DNA of 64,000 nucleotides from SZAS-103 sp038316385. Lineage in GTDB: Bacteria > Pseudomonadota > Gammaproteobacteria > Xanthomonadales > Xanthomonadaceae. Both the position numbers and the translations under genes were made by a program. This document shows, in pieces, positions 52,924 through 63,655 of this stretch. The DNA lies in contig JBBQAN010000014.1 of assembly GCA_038316385.1 (NCBI GenBank), positions 17,348 to 81,347 of the forward strand. Direction: 5' to 3'. A model generated the notes under the pieces. It was given only the letters and a program-made list of their open reading frames with translations. It ran no database searches and was not told the DNA's origin. Numbering within the stretch: the first letter of the stretch is position 1; every line of letters starts with the position of its first letter.

Positions 52924-53565
52924 ATGGCCCGCAGCAAGAGCAGCGCCACCTGGCTTCGCGAGCACTTCGCCGACCCCTTCGTGAAGAAGGCGCAGGCCGA
53001 GGGCATGCGTTCGCGCGCGGCCTACAAGCTGGAGGAGTTACTTGCGCGCGACCGATTGCTGAAGCCTGGCATGATCGTCGTCGATCTCGGCGCCGCGCCC
53101 GGCGGCTGGTCGCAGGTCGCGCGGCGGATGCTTGGGCGGATCGATCAAGCCAACCCGGGCAACGTGATCGCACTGGACGTCCTGCCGATGCCGCCGATCG
53201 CCGGGGTGGACTTCATTCTCGGTGACTTCCGGGAAGACGAGGCTCTTTCGCGGCTGGAGGAAGTCTTGGCCGGCCGCCCAGTGGACCTTGTGCTTTCCGA
53301 CATGGCCCCCAACATGAGTGGCATGGACACGGTCGATTTGCCGCGCTCGATGCAATTGGCCGATCTGGCTCGCGAATTCGCCGACGCACATCTCAAACCG
53401 GAAGGCGCATTCCTGACCAAATTGTTCATGGGCGAAGGTTTCGATGCCTATGTGCAGGATCTCAAGCGGCACTATGTACGGGTCGTGATGCGCAAGCCCG
53501 AAGCCTCGCGCAAGCGCTCAACCGAGGTGTACGCGCTTGCAATCGGGAAGAAGACTAGACTGTGA
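52924..53565 (+). CDS. rlmE: 23S rRNA (uridine 2'-O-)-methyltransferase RlmE/FtsJ
   Basis: A 213-residue methyltransferase for U2552 of 23S rRNA. Typical N-terminus ARSKSSATWLREHFADPFVKKAQAEGMRSRAAYKLEEL, SAM motif VVDLGAAPGGWSQVA, and the catalytic K-D-K-E set: K in RSRAAYK, D in LSDMAPNMSG, K in FLTKLFMGEGFD and E in KRSTEVYALA. ATG 52924 matches the family start; ATG 52888 has a better ribosome site (AGGG) but adds 12 residues. It is followed 163 bp later by ftsH. Confidence 0.94.
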   Translation: MARSKSSATWLREHFADPFVKKAQAEGMRSRAAYKLEELLARDRLLKPGMIVVDLGAAPGGWSQVARRMLGRIDQANPGNVIALDVLPMPPIAGVDFILGDFREDEALSRLEEVLAGRPVDLVLSDMAPNMSGMDTVDLPRSMQLADLAREFADAHLKPEGAFLTKLFMGEGFDAYVQDLKRHYVRVVMRKPEASRKRSTEVYALAIGKKTRL

Positions 53566-53728
53566 GACGCGCGAGGCTGGACTGTTGCGCCCATTTTCGA
53601 TAAATGCGGCGCTTTTGTAGAAAGTCCGTGCATGGATGTGCGGTTGTGATGCTCAAACCTCGTATTGAACCGACACACCTGCAAGAAATTGCTACTGAAG
53701 TGCGCATGACGCGCACAGGAATAAAGTC

Positions 53729-55651
<1,923 letters not shown>

Positions 55652-55682
55652 CCGAGCAGTTGCTTGTCAGAAGCTGCACGAC

Positions 55683-55713
55683 AGGCCAGAGTCCGCTCTG
55701 GCCTTTTTCTTTT
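55683..55713 (+). terminator. ftsH intrinsic terminator
   Basis: A perfect 9-bp stem AGGCCAGAG-tccg-CTCTGGCCT followed by TTTTCTTTT, 32 bp after the ftsH stop. A textbook Rho-independent terminator. Confidence 0.88.
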
Positions 55714-55717
55714 CGGG

Positions 55718-55897
55718 ATGGATGCAATGGATCATCGGCGTCGGCGCGCTTCTTCACTTGGTATTGGCATCGCGGTCGGTGCAGGCATGGGGGCCGCGCT
55801 CGGGGTCGCCCTGAACTCGATGCCGGTTGGCATGGCGATCGGAATCACCGCCGGGATCGCGCTTGGTTTGTGGCGACCTGGCAAGAAGAAAGACTGA
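55718..55897 (+). CDS. Small glycine-rich membrane protein of unknown function
   Basis: A 59-residue protein: basic N-terminus (MDAMDHRRRR), then a hydrophobic Gly-zipper segment (GIGIAVGAGMGAALGVALNSMPVGMAIGITAGIALGLW) and a Lys-rich end. Probably two short TM passes. The stop overlaps the folP start (TGATG), which supports it as a real coupled gene. The start may instead be ATG 55727. It lies directly behind the ftsH terminator. Confidence 0.55.
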   Translation: MDAMDHRRRRASSLGIGIAVGAGMGAALGVALNSMPVGMAIGITAGIALGLWRPGKKKD

Positions 55898-56793
55898 TGT
55901 TCGATATCACTCCCACTCTCGACTGCGGCGGTCGCGTGCTCACGCTGGATCGTGCGCGCGTTGTCGGCATCGTCAATGTCACGCCGGATTCGTTTTCGGG
56001 GGATGGATTGCCGTCGCCCGACGCGGCGATTGCGCGTGGATTGCGATTGGTGAAGGAGGGCGCGGATGCACTGGATGTCGGTGGCGAGTCCACGCGTCCG
56101 GGCGCAGACGAAGTTTCGGTCGAAGAAGAATTGCGCCGGGTGATTCCGGTGATCGAACGACTCGCGCGCGAATGCGCGGTGCCGGTCTTCGTGGACACAT
56201 CGAAACCCGAAGTGATGTGCGCGGCGGTTGCCGCGGGTGCGGGCGCGATCAACGATGTGTACGCTCTGCGCCGTGACGGCGCGATGGATGCTGCCGCTGA
56301 ACTGAAAGTACCGGTCGTGCTGATGCACATGCAGGGCGAACCGCGCACGATGCAGGACGCGCCCGACTACGACGATGTCGTCGCCGAAGTGCATCGCTAC
56401 CTTGCCGAACGCATCTTCGCTTGCGAGATGAGCGGCATTTCAAAGAAGAAGATCATCGTCGATCCGGGTTTCGGATTCGGCAAGAGCCTCGGCCACAACC
56501 TGATGCTGCTGCGCCAACTCGCGCGCTTCGCCGATCTCGGCGTTCCCGTGCTCGCGGGCCTGTCGCGCAAGGGCATGATCGGCACGCTGACTGGACGCGT
56601 ACAGGGCGAACGCGTGCATGGTTCGGTCGCCGCCGCGCTGATCGCCGCGCAAAACGGTGCGAAATTGATTCGCGTGCACGACGTCGCCGCAACGGTTGAT
56701 GCGTTGAAAGTGTGGAATGGGGTTGCAGCGCTGACCGTGCATGCGGGGAAATCCACAAAATCCGCGCTGCCGAAGTGGTCGGACGAGGATTGA
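55897..56793 (+). CDS. folP: Dihydropteroate synthase
   Basis: A 298-residue folate enzyme (pABA + DHPP to dihydropteroate), the sulfonamide target. Motifs: VVGIVNVTPDSFSGDG, ALDVGGESTRPGADEVSVEEELRRVIPVI, VFVDTSKPEV, AGAINDVYALR, VLMHMQGEPRTMQ, IIVDPGFGFGKSLGHNL, AGLSRKGMIG and RVHDVAATVDAL. The end overlaps the upstream part of the miaA frame but the coding regions are 14 bp apart. Confidence 0.95.
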   Translation: MFDITPTLDCGGRVLTLDRARVVGIVNVTPDSFSGDGLPSPDAAIARGLRLVKEGADALDVGGESTRPGADEVSVEEELRRVIPVIERLARECAVPVFVDTSKPEVMCAAVAAGAGAINDVYALRRDGAMDAAAELKVPVVLMHMQGEPRTMQDAPDYDDVVAEVHRYLAERIFACEMSGISKKKIIVDPGFGFGKSLGHNLMLLRQLARFADLGVPVLAGLSRKGMIGTLTGRVQGERVHGSVAAALIAAQNGAKLIRVHDVAATVDALKVWNGVAALTVHAGKSTKSALPKWSDED

Positions 56794-56807
56794 TCGCGCT
56801 GTTCGAC

Positions 56808-57782
56808 ATGACCGATTCACGCATCGATTCCCGTCCGCCCGCCATTGCGATCATGGGCCCCACCGCTTCGGGCAAGACTGCGCTGGCGATCGACTGGGCG
56901 CAGCGGCTCGGCGGCGAGATCGTCAGCGTCGATTCGGCTCTTGTGTATCGCGGACTTGAAATCGGCGCCGCGAAGCCGACTGTCGATGAACGCGCGCGAG
57001 CGACGCACCACCTGCTTGACTTGCGCGATCCGCACGAACGTTACAGCGCAGCCGAGTTTGCGTCAGATGCCATGCTCGCATTGCACGCCATTGTCGCGCG
57101 CGGAAAGATTCCGCTACTGGTCGGCGGGACCGGCCTGTATTTTCGCGCGTTGCTGCATGGACTTTCGCCGATGCCGTCTGCCGATGCGACGTTGCGTTCC
57201 GCAATTGCTGCAGAGGGTGCGTCGCGCGGCTGGGAAACGTTGCATGCTGAACTCGCAACAATCGATCCCGCTGCGGCCATCCGCATCAAGGTCGGCGATC
57301 GCCAGCGCATCGGCCGCGCGATCGAAGTTTGGCGCCTCAGCGGCAGGCCGATCAGCGATTGGCAGAACGCGAGCGTGCGCCAGCCATTTCCGTTTCGCGT
57401 GCTCAAGCTCGTATTGTGTCCCGCCGATCGCGCGGTATTGCATGCGCGGATCGAGGCGCGTTTCGATGCGATGCTTGCCGATGGTTTCCTCGATGAAGTG
57501 GGTCGTTTGCGCGCCGACCCGTTCCTGCAAGCGTTGTCCGATCCGCTGGATTTGCCGGCCTTGCGCGCGGTCGGCTATCGGCAGGCTTGGCGACATCTGG
57601 ACGGCGCGACCGACGCAAAAGAGTTTCGCGCCGAAGCCATCGCAGCCACGCGCCAACTCGCAAAGCGCCAGTTGACGTGGCTGCGCGGCGAGATCGATGC
57701 GCGGCGGTTCGATCCGCAAACAGACAGCGATGCGCTGGACGATGCGCTCGCACTTTTCCTGAACCGTCCTGCGCACGGCTGA
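56808..57782 (+). CDS. miaA: tRNA dimethylallyltransferase
   Basis: A 324-residue prenyltransferase modifying A37 of UNN-reading tRNAs (i6A). P-loop MGPTASGKTALAIDWAQRLGGEIVSVDSALVYRGLEIGAAKPT, HHLLDLRDPHERYSAAEF, LVGGTGLYFRALLHGLSPMP and LPALRAVGYRQAWRHLDG. ATG 56808 is used; a TTG at 56790 is possible. Upstream of hfq as in most gammaproteobacteria. Confidence 0.95.
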   Translation: MTDSRIDSRPPAIAIMGPTASGKTALAIDWAQRLGGEIVSVDSALVYRGLEIGAAKPTVDERARATHHLLDLRDPHERYSAAEFASDAMLALHAIVARGKIPLLVGGTGLYFRALLHGLSPMPSADATLRSAIAAEGASRGWETLHAELATIDPAAAIRIKVGDRQRIGRAIEVWRLSGRPISDWQNASVRQPFPFRVLKLVLCPADRAVLHARIEARFDAMLADGFLDEVGRLRADPFLQALSDPLDLPALRAVGYRQAWRHLDGATDAKEFRAEAIAATRQLAKRQLTWLRGEIDARRFDPQTDSDALDDALALFLNRPAHG

Positions 57783-57917
57783 GCCTCAGTCGCAGCGGCT
57801 TCGGCGCTGTGCGATCATGTTGACTTCCGGCCTGCGATGAATGGCCGGGCTGGCGCCGTGCGATTCACTCTGGCGTCCATAACGACAACATCGCAAATTC
57901 AATTGAAGGGGAAGCAC

Positions 57918-58181
57918 ATGGCCAAGGGCCTTACGTTGCAGGATCCGTTTCTGAATGCGCTACGTCGCGAGCGCGTTCCGTGCGCCGTGTATCTGGTCAA
58001 CGGCATCAAGTTGCAGGGCACGATCGAGTCGTTTGACCAGTTCGTGGTGTTGCTGCGCAATACGGTCAGCCAGATGGTTTACAAGCATGCGATCTCGACC
58101 GTGGTGCCGTCGCGCAATGTGCGCATCGGCGCCGAAGGCGAGTCGCACGACGAGCCGGCGAATGCGCCGGTGGAGAACTAA
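57918..58181 (+). CDS. hfq: RNA chaperone Hfq
   Basis: An 87-residue Sm-like hexameric RNA chaperone mediating sRNA-mRNA pairing. Sm1 and Sm2 motifs are complete: LTLQDPFLNALRRERVPCAVYLVNGIKLQGTIESFDQFVVLL and VYKHAISTVVPSR. C-terminal tail is short. AAGGGGAAGCAC precedes ATG 57918. It is followed by hflX 6 bp later. Confidence 0.97.
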   Translation: MAKGLTLQDPFLNALRRERVPCAVYLVNGIKLQGTIESFDQFVVLLRNTVSQMVYKHAISTVVPSRNVRIGAEGESHDEPANAPVEN

Positions 58182-58187
58182 ACCCCG

Positions 58188-59546
58188 GTGTTCGAGCGCT
58201 CGCGCAAGGGTGAAAACGCCCTGCTGATCCAGCCATATTCCGGCGCCGCCGATCCGACCTTGCTGGAAGAGTTCGCGGACCTCGCGCGCTCGGCCGGCGC
58301 GACCGTGGTTGGCACCATCACCGCGAAAATCGCGCGTCGCAATCCAGCGTATTACATCGGCACCGGCAAGCTCGAGGAAGTGAAGCTGCTGTGCGAGAGC
58401 ACCGGCGCGGATCTTGTGCTGTTCAACCAATTGCTGTCGCCGGTGCAGGAACGCAATCTCGAAAAAGAACTCGGCCGTCGCGTCGTCGATCGCACCGGCT
58501 TGATTCTCGACATCTTCGCGATGCGCGCGCATTCGCACGAAGGCCAGTTGCAGGTCGAGCTCGCGCAGCTCAAGCACATGGCGACACGGTTGATTCGCGG
58601 CTGGACGCATCTGGAGCGCCAGCGCGGCGGCAGCATCGGCCTGCGCGGCCCCGGCGAAACCCAGCTCGAAACCGACCGTCGCCTGTTGCAGAAACGCGTT
58701 GAACAACTCGAAAAACGGCTTGAGAAAGTCGGCGTGCAGCGTGCGCAGATGCGCCGCGCGCGCCTGCGCAACGAACTGCCGCGGGTTGCGCTGGTTGGCT
58801 ACACGAACGCGGGCAAATCCACCTTGTTCAACACGCTCACCGAATCGAAAGTGTTCGTCGCCGACCAGTTGTTCGCCACGCTCGATCCAACGGTGCGGCG
58901 CGTCGAAGGGCTCGATTGCGGCCCGCTGGTGTTGTCGGATACTGTCGGTTTCGTGCGTGATTTGCCGCACGAACTGGTCGCCGCGTTTCGTTCCACGTTG
59001 TCCGAAGCGCGCGATGCCGACCTGTTGCTGCATGTCGTGGATGCCGCCGACCCGTTGCGCGACGAACGCATCGGCCAGGTCAACGCCGTGCTCAAGCACA
59101 TCGACGCGGGCGACATTCCGCAACTGATGGTGTTCAACAAGATCGACCTCCTTGACGGGTCGATGCCGTCCATGGATGAACAAATGTCGCGGGCGCATGG
59201 AAGCGCAGGAGCGACCCCGCGTCGCGAACGTCCGGTCGACGCCGTGGAAAAAGTCTGGGTTTCGGCGCGCACCGGGGCTGGCCTGGATCTGTTGCGCAAT
59301 GCGATTTCCGAACGCTTCGCCGCGCAACGCGTACAGGGCGAACTGCAATTGCAACCGAAATCGGCCCGTTTGCGCGCGCGCCTGCATGCGCTCGGGGCGA
59401 TCAGCGACGAAGTAGCCGACGAACACGGCTGGCGCGTGCAGCTCGATCTGCCGCGCGTGCAGGCCGAGCAACTGGCGGCCGAAGCCGGCGGCGATGCGCT
59501 CGAGGCCTTGCTTGCTGGCCCCGACGCCCCTACCTACAATCATTGA
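58188..59546 (+). CDS. hflX: GTPase HflX (with a short REP-like in-frame insertion)
   Basis: A 452-residue ribosome-binding GTPase that splits stalled 70S ribosomes. N-terminal domain with YYIGTGKLEEVKLLCE, LFNQLLSPVQERNLEKELG and GPGETQLETDRRLL; G domain G1 GYTNAGKST, G3 DTVGFVRDLP, G4 FNKIDLL. Between G4 and the G5-like SARTGAG lies an extra stretch of about 20 residues encoded by palindromic REP-like DNA (59204-59236). GTG start at 58188. The stop overlaps the longest hflK frame but hflK itself starts later. Confidence 0.94.
   Translation: MFERSRKGENALLIQPYSGAADPTLLEEFADLARSAGATVVGTITAKIARRNPAYYIGTGKLEEVKLLCESTGADLVLFNQLLSPVQERNLEKELGRRVVDRTGLILDIFAMRAHSHEGQLQVELAQLKHMATRLIRGWTHLERQRGGSIGLRGPGETQLETDRRLLQKRVEQLEKRLEKVGVQRAQMRRARLRNELPRVALVGYTNAGKSTLFNTLTESKVFVADQLFATLDPTVRRVEGLDCGPLVLSDTVGFVRDLPHELVAAFRSTLSEARDADLLLHVVDAADPLRDERIGQVNAVLKHIDAGDIPQLMVFNKIDLLDGSMPSMDEQMSRAHGSAGATPRRERPVDAVEKVWVSARTGAGLDLLRNAISERFAAQRVQGELQLQPKSARLRARLHALGAISDEVADEHGWRVQLDLPRVQAEQLAAEAGGDALEALLAGPDAPTYNH
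59204..59236. repeat. REP-like sequence inside hflX
   Basis: The stretch cgcaggagcgaccccgcgtc followed by gcgaacgtccg resembles the xanthomonad/pseudomonad REP type (aggagcgac...gtcgcga), with GCGAC-cccgc-GTCGC as hairpin. It lies in the loop between G4 and G5 of hflX and preserves the frame. Confidence 0.55.
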
Positions 59547-59620
59547 AGACAACAACACAGCGTCCGGTTCACGTTCCTCGTACGGCGAGCACGACGTGTT
59601 GCGGCAGCGCAGGAGCGTAC

Positions 59621-60760
59621 ATGGCGTGGAATCTACCGGGTAAGGGCGGCGACAAGGGCGGCAAGGATCCGTGGAAGGGCCGCGATCCCGACCGCGAGAC
59701 CGACGCCTTTCTCGACCGCCTCAAGCAAGGTATGGGCCGCATTTTTGGCGGCGAATCCGGCGGCAGCGACAACGGCCCGCGCTTCGCGATGTGGCTCGGC
59801 GTCCTCGTGCTGGTGGGATTGCTGTTCAGCAGTTTCCAGTCGATCAACGAGACCCAGCGCGGCGTGGTGCTGCGCTTCGGCCAGTTCAACCGGGTGATGA
59901 CGCCGGGCGTGAATGCGAAATGGCTGTGGCCAGTGGAAACTGTCTCCAGGGTGGAAACGACTGGCGTGCGCATCGCATCCGACTCGGTGCGGATGCTCAC
60001 CCGCGATCAGAACATCGTCTTGATCGATTACAACGTCCAGTACACCGTGTCGGATCCGCGCCTGTTCCTTTTCGGCAATCGCGATCCGGTCAAGATCCTC
60101 GAGCAGGCCGCCGAGAGCGTGGTGCGCGAAGTCGTCGGCGCGAGCCTGATGGACGATGTCATCGGCCAGAAATCGATGGACGCCGGGCATCTGCGCGATC
60201 GGCTGCAGGTCTCGCTCGATGAATACCATACCGGCCTGCTGGTGGCGGATTTCACGATCAAGAAAGTGGGTCCGCCGGACGAGGTCAAGGACGCGTTCGA
60301 CGACGTCGCCCGCGCGCAACAGGACAAGGACAAGGCCATCCAGCAGGCGCACGCGTACGAGAGCCAGATCGTGCCCGTTGCGCGCGGTCGGGCCGCGAGC
60401 GTGCTGATCGGTGCTGAAGGCTACAAGGCCGCCATCATTGCCGCCGCACAAGGCGACTCACAGCGCTACACCCTGCTGGCCGACCAATACCACAAGGCGC
60501 CTGAAGTGATTCGCAAACGCCTGTATCTGGAGACGATGGAAACCGTGCTCGCCAATTCGCCCAAGGTGGTCGCAGGCCGCGGCAACAACATGATCTATCT
60601 TCCAGGCGGCCAGCAGTCGGGCGGCTCCGCGCCAGCAACAGTTGCAGCGTTGCCGGTCAATCTGCCGTCCGTGACGGCAAGCCTGCCGGCATCGCCAGAT
60701 GACAGCGTGCGCGGGGATCGCGCGCCGCGTGCGGATGGCCGTGGGGAGCCACGCCAGTGA
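59621..60760 (+). CDS. hflK: FtsH protease modulator HflK
   Basis: A 379-residue SPFH/stomatin-type inner-membrane protein that cages FtsH with HflC. Gly/Lys-rich N-terminus (AWNLPGKGGDKGGKDPW), one TM helix (about 55-75), then the SPFH domain (ETQRGVVLRFGQFNRVMTPGVNAKWLWPVETV) and the helical tail (AYESQIVPVARGRAASVLIGAEGYKAAIIAAAQGDSQRYTLLADQYHKAPEVIRKRLYLETMETVLA). AGGAG precedes ATG 59621. It overlaps hflC by 4 nt. Confidence 0.95.
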   Translation: MAWNLPGKGGDKGGKDPWKGRDPDRETDAFLDRLKQGMGRIFGGESGGSDNGPRFAMWLGVLVLVGLLFSSFQSINETQRGVVLRFGQFNRVMTPGVNAKWLWPVETVSRVETTGVRIASDSVRMLTRDQNIVLIDYNVQYTVSDPRLFLFGNRDPVKILEQAAESVVREVVGASLMDDVIGQKSMDAGHLRDRLQVSLDEYHTGLLVADFTIKKVGPPDEVKDAFDDVARAQQDKDKAIQQAHAYESQIVPVARGRAASVLIGAEGYKAAIIAAAQGDSQRYTLLADQYHKAPEVIRKRLYLETMETVLANSPKVVAGRGNNMIYLPGGQQSGGSAPATVAALPVNLPSVTASLPASPDDSVRGDRAPRADGRGEPRQ

Positions 60761-61635
60761 AGATCATCTGGATCGTCATTGCCGGCCTCCTTCTGATATT
60801 GCTGGCCGGCTCGGCATATGAAGTCGGCGAGGGCCAGCTTGCCCTGCAATTCCAGTTCGGCCGCATCGTGCGGACGGATGCAAGGCCGGGTCTGCATTTC
60901 AAGTTGCCGATCGTGCAAAACGTCAAGTTGTTCGATCGCCGCATCATTACTCTCGATGCGCCGCCTGCGCGATACCTCACCCAGGAAAAGAAGTCGATCA
61001 GCATCGATTATTTTGCGACATGGCGCATCAAGGATGTACGTCGCTTCTACACGGCGACCCTCGGCATCGAGGACAGTGCGGAGCAGCGGCTGACGCCAAT
61101 CGTGGTCGAGGCGTTGCGCAACACGATCAACCAGCGCCAGTTGCAGGACATCGTGGTGCTCGATCGCAGCAATCTCGGCGGGCAGATGCTGCGCGACGTC
61201 AATCGCATCACCGAAACCTCGTTGGGAATCGAAGTGGTGGATATTCGCATCAAGCGCATCGACCTGCCCGAGGACAGCAATGTGCTGAAATCGGTGTACG
61301 AGAGGATGGCTGCCGAACGCTCGCGGGCGGCGACGAAGCTGCGCGCCGAGGGCGAAGAGGAGTCTTCGAAGATCACCGCCGAGGCCGATCGCCAGCAGCA
61401 AGTGATCAAGGCCGATGCCGAGCGCGATGCCCAGCAATTGCGTGGCCAGGGCGACGCCGCAGCGGCCGCCATCGCAGCGCAGGCTTACAGCCAGGATCCG
61501 GAGTTCTATGCGTTTTATCGCAGCATGCAGGCATACAAGACGGCGTTCGGAGGCAAGGATGTGCTGGTGCTCGATCCGGATTCGGAACTGATGCGCTACT
61601 TTGTCAATCCCGGCCGCGCAGCTGCTGGCAAGTAG
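60757..61635 (+). CDS. hflC: FtsH protease modulator HflC
   Basis: A 292-residue SPFH partner of HflK. N-terminal TM helix (IIWIVIAGLLLILLAGSAY), SPFH part (EGQLALQFQFGRIVRTDARPGLHFKLP, DYFATWRIKDVRRFY), and a coiled tail (ERMAAERSRAATKLRAEGEEESSKITAEADRQQQVIKADAERDAQQLRGQGDAAAAAI). The start is GTG 60757, overlapping the hflK TGA (GTGA). Confidence 0.95.
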   Translation: MKIIWIVIAGLLLILLAGSAYEVGEGQLALQFQFGRIVRTDARPGLHFKLPIVQNVKLFDRRIITLDAPPARYLTQEKKSISIDYFATWRIKDVRRFYTATLGIEDSAEQRLTPIVVEALRNTINQRQLQDIVVLDRSNLGGQMLRDVNRITETSLGIEVVDIRIKRIDLPEDSNVLKSVYERMAAERSRAATKLRAEGEEESSKITAEADRQQQVIKADAERDAQQLRGQGDAAAAAIAAQAYSQDPEFYAFYRSMQAYKTAFGGKDVLVLDPDSELMRYFVNPGRAAAGK

Positions 61636-61650
61636 TCTTGGCGGTAACGA

Positions 61651-61839
61651 ATGAATCGCACCGATCTGTTGGCCGCGTTGTGCCTTGTGCTGGTGATCGA
61701 AGGCCTGTTCCTGCTGGCCGCCCCCGGAGCTTGGAAACGCATGGCGGCCCACCTCGCCATCGTCTCCGAGCGCGGCTTGAGGCTTGGCGGGGGCGCCATG
61801 ATCATCATCGGTCTGATCGCCCTGCAACTCCTGCGCTAG
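61651..61839 (+). CDS. DUF2065 family small membrane protein (YjeT-like)
   Basis: A 62-residue protein with two predicted TM helices: LLAALCLVLVIEGLFLLAAPGAWKRM and GGGAMIIIGLIALQLL. This is the DUF2065 family found between hflC and purA in many proteobacteria. Function unknown. It is followed by an intrinsic terminator, closing the ftsH-hfl block. Confidence 0.88.
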   Translation: MNRTDLLAALCLVLVIEGLFLLAAPGAWKRMAAHLAIVSERGLRLGGGAMIIIGLIALQLLR

Positions 61840-61870
61840 CCGCCGCCGCCGAAAACGAGGATAATTTTGC

Positions 61871-61906
61871 AAAGCCGGGGGCCATCCTCCGGCTTTCGTT
61901 GTTTTC
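61871..61906 (+). terminator. Intrinsic terminator after the hfl operon
   Basis: AAAGCCGG, 10-nt loop, CCGGCTTT, then cgttgtttt, 31 bp after the DUF2065 gene. A typical Rho-independent terminator. Confidence 0.82.
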
Positions 61907-61959
61907 ACACTTGTCTTTGTTTTTAGACGTGTCCAAATATTGTCGTGGTTGAGAGCAAT

Positions 61960-62110
61960 GGGGGCGAGAGCCTGCGCCTGCATGAGTCCAGTGGACTCAT
62001 GCGCAGGATCGAGCGCCCGCAGCAGGATGCGGAGGGCTGTCCACGATCGCATGCGATCGTGACTTGGTGAGGCCGTGGACGGCCGAACCTGGCAACGACT
62101 CGTCGCCCCC
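61960..62110. repeat. Palindrome-rich 150-bp element upstream of purA
   Basis: Bounded by inverted GGGGGCGA (61960-61967) and TCGCCCCC (62103-62110). Inside are CATGAGTCCA-g-TGGACTCATG (61981-62001), a perfect 20-bp palindrome CACGATCGCATGCGATCGTG (62042-62061) and GGCCGT-gg-ACGGCC (62071-62084). This layout suggests a non-autonomous mobile (REP/MITE-like) element; it ends 32 bp before purA and might also act in the leader RNA. Confidence 0.6.
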
Positions 62111-62142
62111 TCACGCGGATTCATTTACTTTCGGGAGTTGAG

Positions 62143-63435
62143 ATGGGCCAGTCCGTAGTAGTGCTAGGCGCCCAATGGGGCGACGAAGGCAAAGGCAAGA
62201 TCGTCGATCTTTTGACCGAACGCATCGGCGCGGTGGTGCGCTTCCAGGGCGGCCATAACGCCGGCCACACGCTGGTCATCGGCGGCAAGAAAACCGTGCT
62301 GCACCTGATTCCTTCCGGCATCCTGCGCGACGACGCGTTGTGCCTGATCGGCAATGGCGTGGTGCTGTCGCCGGCCGCGCTGCGCAAGGAAATCGAGGAA
62401 CTCGAAGCCACCGGCATCGACGTACGCTCGCGCCTGAAAATCAGCCCGGCGACGCCGCTGATCATGCCGTACCACATTGCGCTGGATCAGGCCCGCGAGA
62501 AAGCTGCCGGCGGCAAGGCGATAGGCACCACCGGCCGCGGCATCGGGCCGGCTTACGAGGACAAGGTCGCGCGTCGCGGCGTGCGCGTGGCCGATCTGAA
62601 TTATCCGGACGAGCTCGCGGAAAAGCTGCGCGAGGTCATGGATTACCATAACTTCGTGCTGACGAAATACCTCGGCGCCGACGCGGTTGATTTCCAGAAG
62701 ACGCTCGATGAGGCGCTGGAATTCGGCGCATACGTCGATCCCATGAAGACCGACGTGGCCGGCCTGCTGCACGAGCTGCGCCGCGACGGCAAGCGCATCC
62801 TGTTCGAGGGCGCGCAAGGCTCGCTGCTGGACATCGACCACGGAACATATCCCTATGTCACCTCGTCGAACACCACGATTGGCGGCGCACTTGCCGGCAG
62901 CGGTGTCGGTGCGGACTCCATCGACTATGTACTCGGCATCGCCAAGGCCTATGCGACTCGCGTCGGCGGCGGCCCGTTCCCGACCGAGCTCGACGACGCG
63001 ATGGGCGAAGACATCCGCAAGCGCGGCGCCGAGTTCGGCGCGACCACAGGGCGGCCCCGCCGTTGCGGCTGGATCGACCTCGTCGCACTCAAGCGCGCGG
63101 TGATGATCAACGGCATGTCCGGCCTGTGTATCACCAAGCTCGACGTGCTCGACGGCCTGCCGTCGCTGAAGATGTGCATCGCCTACAAATACCGCGGCAA
63201 GCAGACCGAATACGCGCCGCTGGACGCAGCTGGCTGGAACGAGTGCGAGCCGGTGTATCTGGAATTTCCTGGCTGGAGCGAATCCACCCACGGCATCACC
63301 GAATTCGCCAAACTTCCGCCCGCAGCGCGCGCGTACCTGCGCTCGCTCGAGGAGCTTGTCGGCTGTCCGCTGGCGATGGTCTCGACCGGACCCGACCGCG
63401 ATGCGAACATCGTTTTGCGCGATCCGTTCGCCTGA
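62143..63435 (+). CDS. purA: Adenylosuccinate synthetase
   Basis: A 430-residue GTP-dependent enzyme converting IMP and aspartate to adenylosuccinate. P-loop-like VVVLGAQWGDEGKGKIVDLLTE, catalytic His in GGHNAGHTLV, GTTGRGIGPAYEDK, FEGAQGSLLDIDHGTYPYVTSSN, GPFPTEL, TGRPRRCGWIDLVAL and MVSTGPDRDANI. GGGAGTTGAG before ATG 62143. Complete and of normal length. Confidence 0.97.
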   Translation: MGQSVVVLGAQWGDEGKGKIVDLLTERIGAVVRFQGGHNAGHTLVIGGKKTVLHLIPSGILRDDALCLIGNGVVLSPAALRKEIEELEATGIDVRSRLKISPATPLIMPYHIALDQAREKAAGGKAIGTTGRGIGPAYEDKVARRGVRVADLNYPDELAEKLREVMDYHNFVLTKYLGADAVDFQKTLDEALEFGAYVDPMKTDVAGLLHELRRDGKRILFEGAQGSLLDIDHGTYPYVTSSNTTIGGALAGSGVGADSIDYVLGIAKAYATRVGGGPFPTELDDAMGEDIRKRGAEFGATTGRPRRCGWIDLVALKRAVMINGMSGLCITKLDVLDGLPSLKMCIAYKYRGKQTEYAPLDAAGWNECEPVYLEFPGWSESTHGITEFAKLPPAARAYLRSLEELVGCPLAMVSTGPDRDANIVLRDPFA

Positions 63436-63465
63436 AAAAGTTTGGGCTCACTTCCGTCACCTCCG

Positions 63466-63494
63466 ACCCCGGCCTGTGCCGGGGTTTTTATTTT
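63466..63494 (+). terminator. purA intrinsic terminator
   Basis: ACCCCGGC-ctgt-GCCGGGGT followed by ttttattttctt, 30 bp after the purA stop. A textbook Rho-independent terminator. Confidence 0.9.
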
Positions 63495-63655
63495 CTTCCA
63501 ACGGATTATTTGCACGTTCGCGCATTTCGCTTCCAGGGGGTCGGTGGCCGCTCACAAACCCGTCGTGAGGGCAAATTTCATTGTTGCATTGCAACTGAAT
63601 TATGGTGGGCTATGCGCGAGCCTGGAACCCGATATGTGGATATGTGCGAACGCAG

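Noticed and set aside
57960..59558. A 532-codon minus-strand open frame opposite hflX
   Set aside because: Antisense shadow of hflX and hfq with no recognisable domain or ribosome site.
60595..62124. A 509-codon minus-strand open frame opposite hflC
   Set aside because: Antisense shadow covering hflC, the DUF2065 gene and the palindrome element; no protein features.
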